A DNA stretch of 64,000 nt. Origin: Flavobacteriaceae bacterium LYZ1037. GTDB taxonomy: Bacteria > Bacteroidota > Bacteroidia > Flavobacteriales > Flavobacteriaceae. The notes beneath the pieces were generated by a model. It was not told the DNA's origin. It ran no database searches and saw only the letters and a program-made list of their open reading frames with translations. The position numbers and the translations under genes are program-made. The stretch covers positions 1 to 64,000 of the forward strand of contig QFWS01000005.1 in NCBI GenBank assembly GCA_003144015.1, read 5' to 3'. Below are positions 9,465 to 18,589 of this stretch, piece by piece. Positions within the stretch are counted from its first letter, which is position 1, and every line of letters begins with the position of its first letter.

Positions 9465-10038
9465 ACTAAAGGCCACATAAGTTACGCGTCATACCTCTTT
9501 AGAACGAATCGGACTTATAATGAACGACTTTTCAGTTTAGTTATAAATCACCACATAAATTCAGAATTTAATAAACAAACAACAATTCATCTTTCTAAAG
9601 CAACAGTTCGGTTATTTAATTTCATAATCGTCCTTCTCTTATAAGAAATTTGCACCCTAATTATAAAAATCATTAATCAAAAATCAAACAGTTATAACAT
9701 CAATTAAAATGAAAACAATCAAAAAACAAATGGTATTAAAATGGCTTGTGTAGCCTTGGCATTAGCATCAAGAATAATAGCATGTACAGGTTATGAAATT
9801 TACAAAAAGAAAAATTTCCACGTTTAATGTTCAGTCTAAAGTAGTTCTTGGTCGTACGTCTTTGGATGGAAATATGCATAGAGATGCATTACTATTTAAT
9901 ATTGGATTAGGATTTTGCTGGTGATAAGTTGTAATGTAAACATCATAGATCACCATGTAATTCAGAATCTGTTATTAGACTACCTATAAATTCTATGTAT
10001 TTTAGAAGAACATAATAGAAGATTAAAAAAAATTGAAA
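9465..10038. other. Intergenic, 574 bases, with a decayed outer-membrane-protein-like remnant
   Basis: No intact gene. Bases 9709-9924 hold scattered coding pieces: an ATG at 9709 with a basic start, then a signal-like MACVALALASRIIAC in another frame, then ATG 9793 opening 43 codons that end LLFNIGLGFCW, like the last strand of an outer-membrane barrel. Read together they suggest a gene that lost its middle and its frame. The leader just before (9672-9712) resembles 6790-6833. The family cannot be named. Confidence 0.3.
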
Positions 10039-10713
10039 ATGAAATATATTTTAGTATCCTGTTTAGTGTTGCTATTCAATTGCTCAAATAAGACCAATTC
10101 AAAAGATACATCGACAGCTATAGAGAAAGAAAATCTTATTCAAGTACTTGATACAATTTGGACAACTGAACAAACCCCAATTAGATTAAGAGACTCATTA
10201 ATGGCTAATTACGGAGTGGACTCAGAGTTAGTTAAAGGGCAACAAGCAATTATCGAAAAAAACCACGCAATTAATGAGAAAAAAGTGAAAGATATTCTAG
10301 ATAAATATGGATGGCCAACGAAAGAAATTGCTGGAGAGCAAGGAAATTGGACCATAAGTAATGTCATTCAACATGCAGATAATGAAGTTAGAATAAAGTA
10401 CCTTCCCATGATGAGGCAAGCTGTAAAAGATAAAAAACTAGAGCCTCGATTCTTGGTAAGAGCTGAAGATAGAATTGCTACAGAAAGAGGGGATTTACAA
10501 ATTTATGGTGGACAGATGAAATATTATCCAGAAACCAAAAGCTTTAATTTATGGCCAGTTTATGATCCTCAAAACATAGATAAAAGAAGAACTGAAATTG
10601 GGCTCGATTCAATCGCCATATTTCTTAAAAATAGATTTGACTTTGAATGGAATCTAGAAGAACAAATAAGAAGAACTAAAGAATTTGAATTAGAAAAGCA
10701 AAAAAACAAGTAG
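10039..10713 (+). CDS. DUF6624-like lipoprotein
   Basis: 224 residues from ATG 10039; a TTG two codons earlier is less likely. The signal peptide MKYILVSCLVLLFNC ends in a lipobox (LFNC). The mature part has the features of the DUF6624 family: a long helical start ending in a YGWPTKEIAGE segment, an IQHAD motif, and RVAEDR/Q-Y-G-like elements seen here as RAEDRIATERGDLQIYGGQM. The function is unknown. The next gene follows after 31 bases. Confidence 0.7.
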   Translation: MKYILVSCLVLLFNCSNKTNSKDTSTAIEKENLIQVLDTIWTTEQTPIRLRDSLMANYGVDSELVKGQQAIIEKNHAINEKKVKDILDKYGWPTKEIAGEQGNWTISNVIQHADNEVRIKYLPMMRQAVKDKKLEPRFLVRAEDRIATERGDLQIYGGQMKYYPETKSFNLWPVYDPQNIDKRRTEIGLDSIAIFLKNRFDFEWNLEEQIRRTKEFELEKQKNK

Positions 10714-10744
10714 TACTGATTAAAATTTAAAATAATAACACCAT

Positions 10745-11365
10745 ATGACAGGCCCAGACAAAAACACCAAATTCCCTCTTGCCAATTATGACAGGCTTTG
10801 TTTTTTAAAGAATATTATAAAAAACCCAAACATTAGTGTTGGAGATTATACTTATTACGATGATTTTGAAAATGTGGAGAACTTTGAGAAAAATGTAAAA
10901 TACCATTTTGACTTTGTAGGCGACAAATTAATCATTGGAAAATTCTGTATGATTGCTTCTGATGTAACATTCATAATGAATGGCGCCAATCATTTAACAG
11001 ATGCCATGTCAACCTATCCGTTTGCAATTTTTGGAAATGGTTGGGAACATGCCATGGAAAGAAAATCCTATCCACAAAAGGGAAATATAAACATCGGAAA
11101 TGACGTTTGGATAGGCTATAACGCAACAATTATGGCGGGAGTTACTATTGGCGACGGAGCCATTATAGCCACAAACGCAACGGTTGTAAAAGATGTAGAA
11201 CCTTATTCTATAGTTGGTGGCAATCCTGCTAAAGAAATTAAAAAGCGTTTTTCAAAAGAAGTTATTGCAAGACTTTTAGAACTAAAATGGTGGGATTGGA
11301 GTATTGAAAAAATAACTGCAAATGTTGGGAATTTAACTAATAATGAAATTGGAAAACTGCAATAA
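10745..11365 (+). CDS. Vat/CatB-type O-acetyltransferase (left-handed beta-helix)
   Basis: 206 residues, the normal length of the xenobiotic acetyltransferase family. Hallmarks are SVGDYTYYDDFE near 31-42, GDKLIIGKFCMIASDVTFIMNGANH with the catalytic-type His at 83, YPFAIFGNGWE, and the hexapeptide repeats INIGNDVWIGYNATIMAGV and ATVVKDVEPYSIVGGNPAK. Streptogramin A (Vat) and chloramphenicol (CatB) acetyltransferases belong here, but many chromosomal members have no proven drug substrate. The close fit in the NGANH/FGNGWE block favours the Vat side. It sits among unrelated chromosomal enzymes with no mobile element next to it. Confidence 0.87.
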   Translation: MTGPDKNTKFPLANYDRLCFLKNIIKNPNISVGDYTYYDDFENVENFEKNVKYHFDFVGDKLIIGKFCMIASDVTFIMNGANHLTDAMSTYPFAIFGNGWEHAMERKSYPQKGNINIGNDVWIGYNATIMAGVTIGDGAIIATNATVVKDVEPYSIVGGNPAKEIKKRFSKEVIARLLELKWWDWSIEKITANVGNLTNNEIGKLQ

Positions 11366-11431
11366 ATAGTCTAAATAACTGTAACAATTTCATCAAAAAT
11401 AAGCCTTAAAATAAAAGAATTTATAGATAAT

Positions 11432-12163
11432 ATGACAGTTTTAGTAGTAGGAGCAAGTGGTGCCACAGGAAGTAAATTAGTTGAACAACTTCTAATTCAA
11501 AATCACACAGTAAAAGTCATTGTAAGATCTCCTGAAAAGTTACCTGAATCATGGAAAACCAATGACAATCTCAAAATAATTGGCGCAAGTATATTAGAAT
11601 TAACTGATATAGAAATGCGTGATATTGTAAGTGATTGTGATGCAGTTGCCTCTTGTCTTGGTCATAATCTCACTTTCAAAGGCATTTACGGACAGCCTAG
11701 GAAATTGGTAACAGATGCAACACGACGATTATGTAATGCTATACAATCAAATAATCAAAAAAGGCCTACAAAGTTTGTGTTAATGAATACCACGGGAAAT
11801 CGTAATCGTGATTTAAACGAGTCCATATCATTTGCTCAAAAATGTGTTATTGGATTGCTACGTTTACTGTTGCCTCCACATGTTGATAATGAAAAAGCGG
11901 CAGACTATTTAAGAACACAAATTGGTCAGAACAATGAGTCTATTGATTGGGTTGCAGTGAGACCAGATGGTTTAATTAACGAAGACAACGTATCCAATTA
12001 CGAGATATATCCTTCACCAACACGAAGTGCCATTTTTAATGCAGGTAAAGTAAGTCGTATTAATGTGGGGCATTTTATGGCAAGTTTAATCAATGATGAC
12101 CATTTATGGACGAAATGGAAAGGGCAAATGCCTGTAATCTATAGTAAATCACATCAAAATTAA
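11432..12163 (+). CDS. NAD(P)-binding atypical short-chain dehydrogenase-like protein
   Basis: 243 residues. The N-terminal VVGASGATGSKLVEQLL is the glycine-rich loop (GxxGxxG) of the Rossmann fold, followed by VKVIVRSPEKL. This is the NmrA/NAD(P)H-binding atypical SDR pattern. The usual YxxxK is not clear; VRPDGLIN marks the equivalent of the late RPxxL motif. Members act as reductases or as redox sensors. Sixteen bases separate it from the alpha/beta hydrolase, and the two are probably co-transcribed. Confidence 0.8.
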   Translation: MTVLVVGASGATGSKLVEQLLIQNHTVKVIVRSPEKLPESWKTNDNLKIIGASILELTDIEMRDIVSDCDAVASCLGHNLTFKGIYGQPRKLVTDATRRLCNAIQSNNQKRPTKFVLMNTTGNRNRDLNESISFAQKCVIGLLRLLLPPHVDNEKAADYLRTQIGQNNESIDWVAVRPDGLINEDNVSNYEIYPSPTRSAIFNAGKVSRINVGHFMASLINDDHLWTKWKGQMPVIYSKSHQN

Positions 12164-12178
12164 ATTTTATTAGCCATA

Positions 12179-13042
12179 ATGGAGTCTCTATATAAATCTG
12201 AAACAGGAAAACGTGAGATTTTAAATCTTTATAATCAAAAGTTAAAGGATTTAAATATCAACTATCAAAATCATGAGATTGAAACGGCTTTTGGTAAAAC
12301 CAATGTAATTGTTACTGGAGATGCCACAAAACCACCAATATTAGTCGTTCATGGTTCAAATGGTTGTGCACCAATAGCTTTAGAAACTTATTCTGGTCTA
12401 GAATCTCATTTTCAAGTTTTTGCAGTTGATGTGTTGGCGCAACCTAATAAAAGTGCTGAAACTCGATTATCTATGAAAAATGAGGACTACGGAAAATGGT
12501 TACATGAAGTCATTGACATTTTAGAACTAAAAAATGTAACACTTGCAGGGTTTTCGTTTGGTGGTTTGGTCATTTTAAAGGCATTAGAATTTAAAGATGC
12601 CAATATTAATGAAGTGTTTTTAACTGCGCCTGCTTATATTGTTAATGGAAATCCATTACAAGCATTATTTAAAGTGTTTATACCAATGAAACGCTTTATG
12701 AAATCAAAAAAAACAAAATATGTAGAACGTTTTTTGAAGGAAGTGTTTACGGAAAAAGACGACTTTGCACTCCAATTTCTTTCAACAGTATTTTTACATT
12801 TTAAAATGGATTTCACGCCTGTTCCATTAATAAATAGGAGAGAAGCCAATGCAATAAAAACACCAATAACATTAATAACAGCAAAAAACGACTTGATGTT
12901 TCCTGGTGAGAAAATGATAAAACGTGCTAACAGAATTTTTCCTTCATTAAAGAAAACAGTACTTTTAAAGCATTCTAAACACGTTCAAAATAGAAATGAT
13001 AATAAACGAATTGTAAATCTTATAAGTGATGAATTTGAATAA
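12179..13042 (+). CDS. Alpha/beta hydrolase
   Basis: 287 residues. Oxyanion segment VVHGSNG near 57-62, nucleophile elbow GFSFGG with Ser126, acid candidate in ITAKNDLMFP, and a late HSKHVQN supplying the His near 268. A lid-like region with VFIPMKRFMKSKK lies between. It has no signal peptide, so it is cytoplasmic. The substrate is unknown. The next gene starts inside its last codons. Confidence 0.85.
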   Translation: MESLYKSETGKREILNLYNQKLKDLNINYQNHEIETAFGKTNVIVTGDATKPPILVVHGSNGCAPIALETYSGLESHFQVFAVDVLAQPNKSAETRLSMKNEDYGKWLHEVIDILELKNVTLAGFSFGGLVILKALEFKDANINEVFLTAPAYIVNGNPLQALFKVFIPMKRFMKSKKTKYVERFLKEVFTEKDDFALQFLSTVFLHFKMDFTPVPLINRREANAIKTPITLITAKNDLMFPGEKMIKRANRIFPSLKKTVLLKHSKHVQNRNDNKRIVNLISDEFE

Positions 13043-13595
13043 AATTATTGAGAGAAACTTATCAGGAAAAAAAGTTTTAGGGCTTTTTATGCTCACCAAT
13101 CTTGTTTATGCTTTTATGTTGTTGGTTACCATTCCTAAAACTATGACATTCGCGAATGAAATGAAGTTATTAGACATGATGCCAACAGGCTATGATTTCG
13201 AGTATGTAAATAAACTTTTCAGTGCTTTAGGTAGTAATGGACGTGAAACATATCTAACCAATCAAATACCAGTAGATATGATCTATCCATTACTCTTTGG
13301 GATTACCTATTGTTTAGTGATGGCATATTTCCTAAAGAAAATAAACAAACTTAATGCACCGTATATGTATCTAGGTGTTTTGCCAATTATTGCAGGAATT
13401 GCAGATTATTTCGAAAACATAGGAATTATCGGAATGCTAAACAGTTATCCAGATATTACCGAAACTACAGTTAGTACTACCAACATGTTTTCAATTATAA
13501 AAAGCGTTTCTACTAGTGTATTCTTTATTTCTTTAATTTTAATCTTAATACTAGTTGCTATTAAATTTCTCAAGAAATCAATGAGCACCACTTAA
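13029..13595 (+). CDS. Four-helix membrane protein of unknown function
   Basis: 188 residues from ATG 13029; a GTG one codon earlier is also possible. Hydrophobic helices lie at about 17-36, 89-105, 114-134 and 158-180. The loop between helices 1 and 2 holds MPTGYDFEYVNKLFSALG, and PIIAGIADYFEN follows helix 3. The start overlaps the hydrolase stop by 14 bases, so translation is coupled and the two probably act together. The family is not recognised. Confidence 0.75.
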   Translation: MNLNKIIERNLSGKKVLGLFMLTNLVYAFMLLVTIPKTMTFANEMKLLDMMPTGYDFEYVNKLFSALGSNGRETYLTNQIPVDMIYPLLFGITYCLVMAYFLKKINKLNAPYMYLGVLPIIAGIADYFENIGIIGMLNSYPDITETTVSTTNMFSIIKSVSTSVFFISLILILILVAIKFLKKSMSTT

Positions 13596-13705
13596 AAAAG
13601 ACCTTATACTAATTGGTCTATAAAGAGTTTTAAAGATCTAAATCATTTCATCCATACTATTTAACAGTTGGGTAATTCATAATTTATTTTTATTGCAATC
13701 TGAAA

Positions 13706-13713
13706 TATATTTG
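13706..13713 (+). promoter_or_regulatory. Bacteroidota -7 box before the 352-residue serine hydrolase
   Basis: TATATTTG matches TAnnTTTG exactly and ends 18 bases before ATG 13732. It marks a separate transcript from the preceding hydrolase/membrane protein pair. Confidence 0.55.
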
Positions 13714-13731
13714 TAGTCTAATAATCATAGT

Positions 13732-14790
13732 ATGAACAGCAAAATCAGTAAAACCAAACTTATGTTACGTATAGCCTTATTAGTTGGAACCATTGTATCG
13801 TTATGGTTTGTGCCTTGGATATTAGTAAAGGCATGGATTAGACCTTTACCTAAAACAGTACAAGAACAAGTAGACCAAACATTGAGTTATGGTTTTGATG
13901 GTGTAATTGTTTATGTAGATCAAGCTGGCAAACCACCAGCTTTCTATACAGCAGGTTATCACAACCGCGAGAACAAGATACCAGCCAAGCCTGATGCCTT
14001 ATTTAAAATTGGTAGTATTACTAAATTATATTTAGCTGTGGCTACAACTAAATTAGTTAAAGACAATAGATTGTCTTTAGATAAAACCCTAGGCGATTAT
14101 TTGCCTGAGCTTGCTGAAAGAATTGAATATGCAGATAAAATCACCTTGAGAATGCTGTTACAACATAGGAGTGGCATTCCTAATTTTACTGACCATCCTG
14201 GTTATTGGAATAACCCACCTAAAACCCAAAACGAAAAACTGGAATTAGTACTTGACTTACCAGCTAACTTTAAACCTGATAAAAAATATGAATACTGCAA
14301 CACGAATTATTTATTGCTTGAAAAAATTATTGATAAGGTTTTAGGGTATAAATTTAGCATATATATCAAGGACGAAATTTTGATACCTCTTGAACTCAAC
14401 AATACGTTTAGCTCGCTTAGTGAAGTTAAAAATATTGATGAATTAATGAGTGGATATTATGTAGGTATTGATGAGGATTTAAAGACCAATGATTATGGCA
14501 TGAATGGTTATGGTTCAATGATAGCTTCAGCACAAGATGTTGGTATATTCTTAAGGGCATTAAACGATGGCACAGTGTTTAATGAAGGGGAACAGGAACT
14601 ATACTCTTACGTTTATGAACATGGAGGTCTAATTCCTGGTTACCAATGTATGGCAGAATATCATAAAGACATTGATGCAGTGGTTATACAGTTTATGAAT
14701 ACCACAGATTTTACAGGCTACCAATGGAATTTGCTTCAAATAACACATAACCGTGTTGTAAAAATCTTACGTAAAGCAAAGGATTTGTGA
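13732..14790 (+). CDS. Membrane-anchored serine hydrolase, beta-lactamase family
   Basis: 352 residues. The N-terminus has one hydrophobic helix (about 12-33) that anchors it. Catalytic motifs are SITK at 95-98, YCN in KYEYCNTNY near 185, and EHGGLIPGY near 297 as the KTG/HxG motif. HRSGIPNF is the conserved segment after the first motif. It resembles D-alanyl-D-alanine carboxypeptidase-type class C hydrolases, and its target could be a peptide or ester in the periplasm. It has no C-terminal extension, unlike the hydrolase at 7123. Confidence 0.87.
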   Translation: MNSKISKTKLMLRIALLVGTIVSLWFVPWILVKAWIRPLPKTVQEQVDQTLSYGFDGVIVYVDQAGKPPAFYTAGYHNRENKIPAKPDALFKIGSITKLYLAVATTKLVKDNRLSLDKTLGDYLPELAERIEYADKITLRMLLQHRSGIPNFTDHPGYWNNPPKTQNEKLELVLDLPANFKPDKKYEYCNTNYLLLEKIIDKVLGYKFSIYIKDEILIPLELNNTFSSLSEVKNIDELMSGYYVGIDEDLKTNDYGMNGYGSMIASAQDVGIFLRALNDGTVFNEGEQELYSYVYEHGGLIPGYQCMAEYHKDIDAVVIQFMNTTDFTGYQWNLLQITHNRVVKILRKAKDL

Positions 14791-14915
14791 ACATTAAATA
14801 GTAATAACCCAGTCGTGACAACTCTTAAACTAATATGTAAATGCAATACAACAAGATAATCTAGAACATTTTAATGATTTGCTTACTAATTCTCAAGGAA
14901 AAATAATTGAATAAT

Positions 14916-17294
14916 CTACCTGCGCTGTCCAGAAAATTGCATGGCTTCACCTTTACCAAAACCATAGCTAATTCCAAAATTAACAAAACGACCACGTTGG
15001 CGACTGTTATATAAATAAAAATCTGGCTCAGAGGTTACTGTTTTATCCACACGAGTCGCAAAGACATCGCGAACACTTAAATTTAGTATAATACGTCCTT
15101 TTACTATTTTTTTTCTAACTCCTAGATCTACAAAATTTATAGCAGAAACCTCCTGTTGTAAGGTTTTGTATTTGGAATTATAATTTTCAGAGATTTCAAA
15201 ATCAAAATCAGCTGGGAGTTTAACTTTTGCAGTTAGGGTAGTCGACCATCTATTGCCTGTAAAATCAAACGACTGTAATTCAAAAAAACCATTTCTATCA
15301 AAATAATTAAAGTTAAAATCCCCATTAATTGTCAACCAATCTAACGGACGATACTTCCCATTAGCCTCAAAACCTGTAGTATTGTTAGTGCCAACATTCT
15401 CAGGTCTGGAGATGCTTACATTGTTTTCAGAAACAGTAATGTATTCTATAACATCTGTGGTGTACCAATGATACAAACTCATACTAAAAGAAAGCTTATC
15501 AAATTTCTGAATGCCTGTTAGCTCATAAGAATTGGTATATTCTGGTTGTAATTCAGGATTCCCTTCAGAGATACTATAATTATTCCTTATATTAGAAAAA
15601 GGATTTAACTGCCTTAAACTGGGTCTGTTTATACGACTTGAATATCCCAGTTGCAACGAAAAATCATCAGATACTTTATAAGAAGCGTATGCACTTGGAA
15701 ATAGGTTGGTATAGTTTTGATTATCAGTTTCGTTGGTAGTTTCCAATAAGGTATTAATAACGGTGTTTTCTAAACGCAAACCTAATTTAAAACCCCATTT
15801 GTTAGCCTCATAAGCAGCTGTTGTATAAGCAGCAAAGACATTCTGATTTAAATCAAAAATATTGGTTAAAAAAGGATCTTCAACCCAAACACCTCCTGTA
15901 AAATTAGACACAGCATAATCATTAGACACCTTGTTAAGGGTATATTGCGATCCTATCTCTAAAGTGTAATATTCTAAAAAAGGATGGGTATAATCCAATT
16001 TAAAAATATAATCTTCTAACTTATAATCGGTTCGAGATTCCTGTCTAAAGCTATCCATATCTCCAAAGATGGTTGTATTATTAAATTCGGAGGTCTGGTC
16101 TTTACGGAAATAATTACCCATAGCGCTAAACAATAAGGTTTGATCTTCATGACGCTTAAAATCGCTTTTGTATTGTAGCTCGTAACGTATTTTTGGGTTG
16201 GTGGCTTCGGTGTCTTCATCTCGGTTCCATTGGTCAGTAATGGTATTAGTAGCATCCGTTTGGTAGAATTCTGAAAATGCCGTTTGATCTTCAACTTCAT
16301 AAGCATAAGAACCAGACAAGGTAATCACATTTCTATCATTGATATAATAATCGGCACCAATAAGAATATTACCAAACTTTTCATCAAACTCACTGTCACC
16401 AATGTTTGTAATGGTAATATCATCTATTAAATCGGCATTTATAGATTCAAATTCAGTAGGGTAGGTCCGTATTCCAAATCCTAACTGACTAAAAAGGTTG
16501 AATTTCTCAGTACGTTTATTAACACTTAAACCAAAGCTATTACTGTTAGGAACACCAACATTTAAGGTGGCTGAACCATTTAAGCCTCGTTTTTCAGATT
16601 TTTTAAGAATAATATTAATAATACCCGAAGTGCCTTGGGCATCATATTTAGCTGAAGGGTTGGTAATAACCTCAATACTTTCAATCATATCAGCAGTTAT
16701 AATACCTAGCGCATTACCATCATCACCAGCTAAAACCGAAGGTTTCCCATTAACAAGTATTTGCACACCTTCATTCCCACGCAAACTAATAGCACCTTCA
16801 ATATTAACACTAACTGAAGGCACATTATTTAATACTTCTAGGGCACTGGCTCCAGAGGCGCTTAAATCTTTACCTACATTAAAAATGCGCTTATCCAATT
16901 TAAAAACTGTTTGAGAAGTTTCAGCTTGAATCAACACTTCATCCAGACCTTCTAATTGGGGCTCCAATAGAATCGTTTTTAAATCAATACTGTTGTTAAC
17001 CTTGTTAAAAGTACGAATGCTTTTGGTGCTATAACCAATAAAACTAATGTCTATATAAAAATTGGTGGCATCCGTTTGTAATGAAAAACGTCCATCTTGA
17101 GCAGTAATAGTCCCTGTAATAGCTTCTTTTGTTTGTGTATCAACTATGGCAATAGTTGCATATTCAATAGGTGCATTGCTTTGAGTATCTATAACAAGAC
17201 CCGTAATACTTAGCTTGTCGTTTTGTGAAAAACTCATCATCTGGTTTAAAAACATAAAAATAAAAGCAACATAAAAAGACCGGATGTGAAACAT
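14916..17294 (-). CDS. TonB-dependent outer-membrane receptor
   Basis: 792 residues. A signal peptide ending SFSQN is followed by a CarboxypepD_reg-like beta-sandwich (about 28-112, with ITGLVIDTQSNAPIEYATI), a plug domain (about 118-225, with LEVLNNVPSVSVNIEGAISL and ITNPSAKYDAQGTSGIINI), and a long beta-barrel with YSSRINRPSLRQLNPFSN. It imports or senses a ligand at the outer membrane with energy from TonB/ExbBD. The ligand is not evident, and no SusD partner is next to it, so it is the single-gene barrel type rather than a SusCD pair. An exact -7 box lies 37 bases upstream. Confidence 0.88.
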   Translation of the reverse strand: MFHIRSFYVAFIFMFLNQMMSFSQNDKLSITGLVIDTQSNAPIEYATIAIVDTQTKEAITGTITAQDGRFSLQTDATNFYIDISFIGYSTKSIRTFNKVNNSIDLKTILLEPQLEGLDEVLIQAETSQTVFKLDKRIFNVGKDLSASGASALEVLNNVPSVSVNIEGAISLRGNEGVQILVNGKPSVLAGDDGNALGIITADMIESIEVITNPSAKYDAQGTSGIINIILKKSEKRGLNGSATLNVGVPNSNSFGLSVNKRTEKFNLFSQLGFGIRTYPTEFESINADLIDDITITNIGDSEFDEKFGNILIGADYYINDRNVITLSGSYAYEVEDQTAFSEFYQTDATNTITDQWNRDEDTEATNPKIRYELQYKSDFKRHEDQTLLFSAMGNYFRKDQTSEFNNTTIFGDMDSFRQESRTDYKLEDYIFKLDYTHPFLEYYTLEIGSQYTLNKVSNDYAVSNFTGGVWVEDPFLTNIFDLNQNVFAAYTTAAYEANKWGFKLGLRLENTVINTLLETTNETDNQNYTNLFPSAYASYKVSDDFSLQLGYSSRINRPSLRQLNPFSNIRNNYSISEGNPELQPEYTNSYELTGIQKFDKLSFSMSLYHWYTTDVIEYITVSENNVSISRPENVGTNNTTGFEANGKYRPLDWLTINGDFNFNYFDRNGFFELQSFDFTGNRWSTTLTAKVKLPADFDFEISENYNSKYKTLQQEVSAINFVDLGVRKKIVKGRIILNLSVRDVFATRVDKTVTSEPDFYLYNSRQRGRFVNFGISYGFGKGEAMQFSGQRR

Positions 17295-17330
17295 AAATAA
17301 GGGTTCAAATTTTAAAATAGCAAATATAGC

Positions 17331-17338
17331 GAATAGCA
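17331..17338 (-). promoter_or_regulatory. Bacteroidota -7 box before the TonB receptor
   Basis: On the minus strand this reads TATATTTG, an exact TAnnTTTG match, 36 bases before the receptor start codon. Confidence 0.55.
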
Positions 17339-17385
17339 GATAAGATATATCATCTTAAAGAGAATGACAACCACAAGGTTCTAAC

Positions 17386-17413
17386 ACTTGTCACCCTGAA
17401 CCTGTTTCAGGGT
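17386..17413. repeat. REP-like short palindrome
   Basis: ACCCTGAA at 17393-17400 and TTCAGGGT at 17406-17413 are perfect inverted arms around a 5-base loop, preceded by TTGTC. The sequence is GC-richer than its surroundings and is followed by a GAGCGTGTCGAACC segment. Palindromes of this type are scattered between genes in flavobacteria. It lies in the 264-base gap between the TonB receptor promoter and the end of the leftward operon. Nothing else is seen in the gap apart from the element at 17522. Confidence 0.5.
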
Positions 17414-17521
17414 CTTGTTATACAAAGAGTTTGTGTAGAGCGTGTCGAACCATAGGAGGTAAGTGAAAATCGAACTTGTGAGATTCTCTAATTCTTTAAA
17501 ATAAAATAAGTGCGCATGAAT

Positions 17522-17536
17522 AATGTGTGTGGAATG
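17522..17536. repeat. 15-base dispersed repeat, copy 1
   Basis: AATGTGTGTGGAATG occurs here and again at 23379-23393. Both copies lie about 20 bases beyond the 3' end of a leftward operon (stops at 17559 and 23412). Confidence 0.45.
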
Positions 17537-17558
17537 ACTAATAATATATCTTATACAT

Positions 17559-18170
17559 TTAAGTAAACAAATTATATTCTTTTGGAATTTCTACGCCATT
17601 AAATCCATTTGTTAGCCCATAAAGTATAGCTATAGCTACAAAAATTCCAATGATTAGAATGAAATACGCTTGTTTGTTAGGTAACATTCCAAATATACGA
17701 AGCTTCATTATTTTAAAATGTACAGCAGCAACATGCCCAAAAAACGAGAAGATAGCTAAACCATAATAAGGAATAAAAAACAAACTCAAAGGAAATATGT
17801 TGAGACCAGCAACTCCAAAATAAAAGTTGGTGTCTAAATTTAAAATAAGCCTACCTGACAATATTGCACTAACGTGGATTATTAAAAAAAACGCCAAATA
17901 AAGCCCTGACCAAATATGCAGTTTTTCAAAAAAACCTGAAGCAGTTCCACGTTTTTTTGAGAACAGTTTTACCCCAGTAATTATTTGAACTGCAACAGAC
18001 AAAAGCAAAATGGTTTCAGCAAATACATTTCTATAAACAATTCTTAATTTCTCCATCAATTCAATATGAGCGTTTGGACCAAATAGGCTATACAAATGAT
18101 TGAATAAGTGAAAGCCAACAAAAATGGATAGGATAATTCCAGAGAAGTAATGTAGTTTCTTTGTGGTCAT
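17559..18170 (-). CDS. Multi-pass membrane protein, possibly cytochrome-b-like
   Basis: 203 residues starting at ATG 18170. A longer reading to 18230 would overlap the neighbouring gene. Five hydrophobic helices are seen. Histidines occur inside or next to helices (KLHYFSGIILSIFVGFHLFNHLY, EKLHIWSGLYLAFFLIIH, FGHVAAVHF), a layout that recalls di-heme cytochrome b or SdhC-type subunits. That is inference, because no family signature was recognised. It is the last gene of the six-gene leftward operon under the TetR promoter, 11 bases behind its neighbour. Confidence 0.7.
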   Translation of the reverse strand: MTTKKLHYFSGIILSIFVGFHLFNHLYSLFGPNAHIELMEKLRIVYRNVFAETILLLSVAVQIITGVKLFSKKRGTASGFFEKLHIWSGLYLAFFLIIHVSAILSGRLILNLDTNFYFGVAGLNIFPLSLFFIPYYGLAIFSFFGHVAAVHFKIMKLRIFGMLPNKQAYFILIIGIFVAIAILYGLTNGFNGVEIPKEYNLFT

Positions 18171-18181
18171 TTTAAACTGTT

Positions 18182-18565
18182 TTAAGTTCCAATTATCAAT
18201 ACTATTCCTATGGCTAAAAGTACAAGCCACCCTGGATGTTTTCCTTTAGTTCCAATGAGAACCAATAACGATGATAAAAACATAGTTAAGCCAATTGTAT
18301 TAACTATAAAGTCAATTAACTGTGATTCTTCTAAAATTGAAATTTTTATCAATATGGCTCCAAGACACCAACCAAAAATTGTAGCCAGATGCCAGGTTGC
18401 CCAAAGGATGCGCACATGCCTTTCCTTTAATTCTATGGTTTCTTTTGTAGGAACTAATTTTTCTTTATTTCTTATGTTTTTAAAAATCAAGTATTCACCA
18501 AGGATTGAGTGAGCAATTCCTAATAGAAAGCATAAAATTCCAGCTATGAAAAAGTAGATGTTCAT
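18182..18565 (-). CDS. Four-helix membrane protein of unknown function
   Basis: 127 residues with helices at about 3-25, 49-70, 82-104 and 109-126. The start FLLGIAHSILGEYLIFKN resembles the FILGGIHLTYTFFTNKF start of the protein at 20548-20970 in the same operon, and both have a conserved Trp/His segment in the second helix (ILWATWHLATIFGW, WKAWIGFNASHSMG). The two are probably distant relatives. No function is recognised. Confidence 0.7.
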   Translation of the reverse strand: MNIYFFIAGILCFLLGIAHSILGEYLIFKNIRNKEKLVPTKETIELKERHVRILWATWHLATIFGWCLGAILIKISILEESQLIDFIVNTIGLTMFLSSLLVLIGTKGKHPGWLVLLAIGIVLIIGT

Positions 18566-18589
18566 TTATCTAATGTTTTTGTGGATTCC

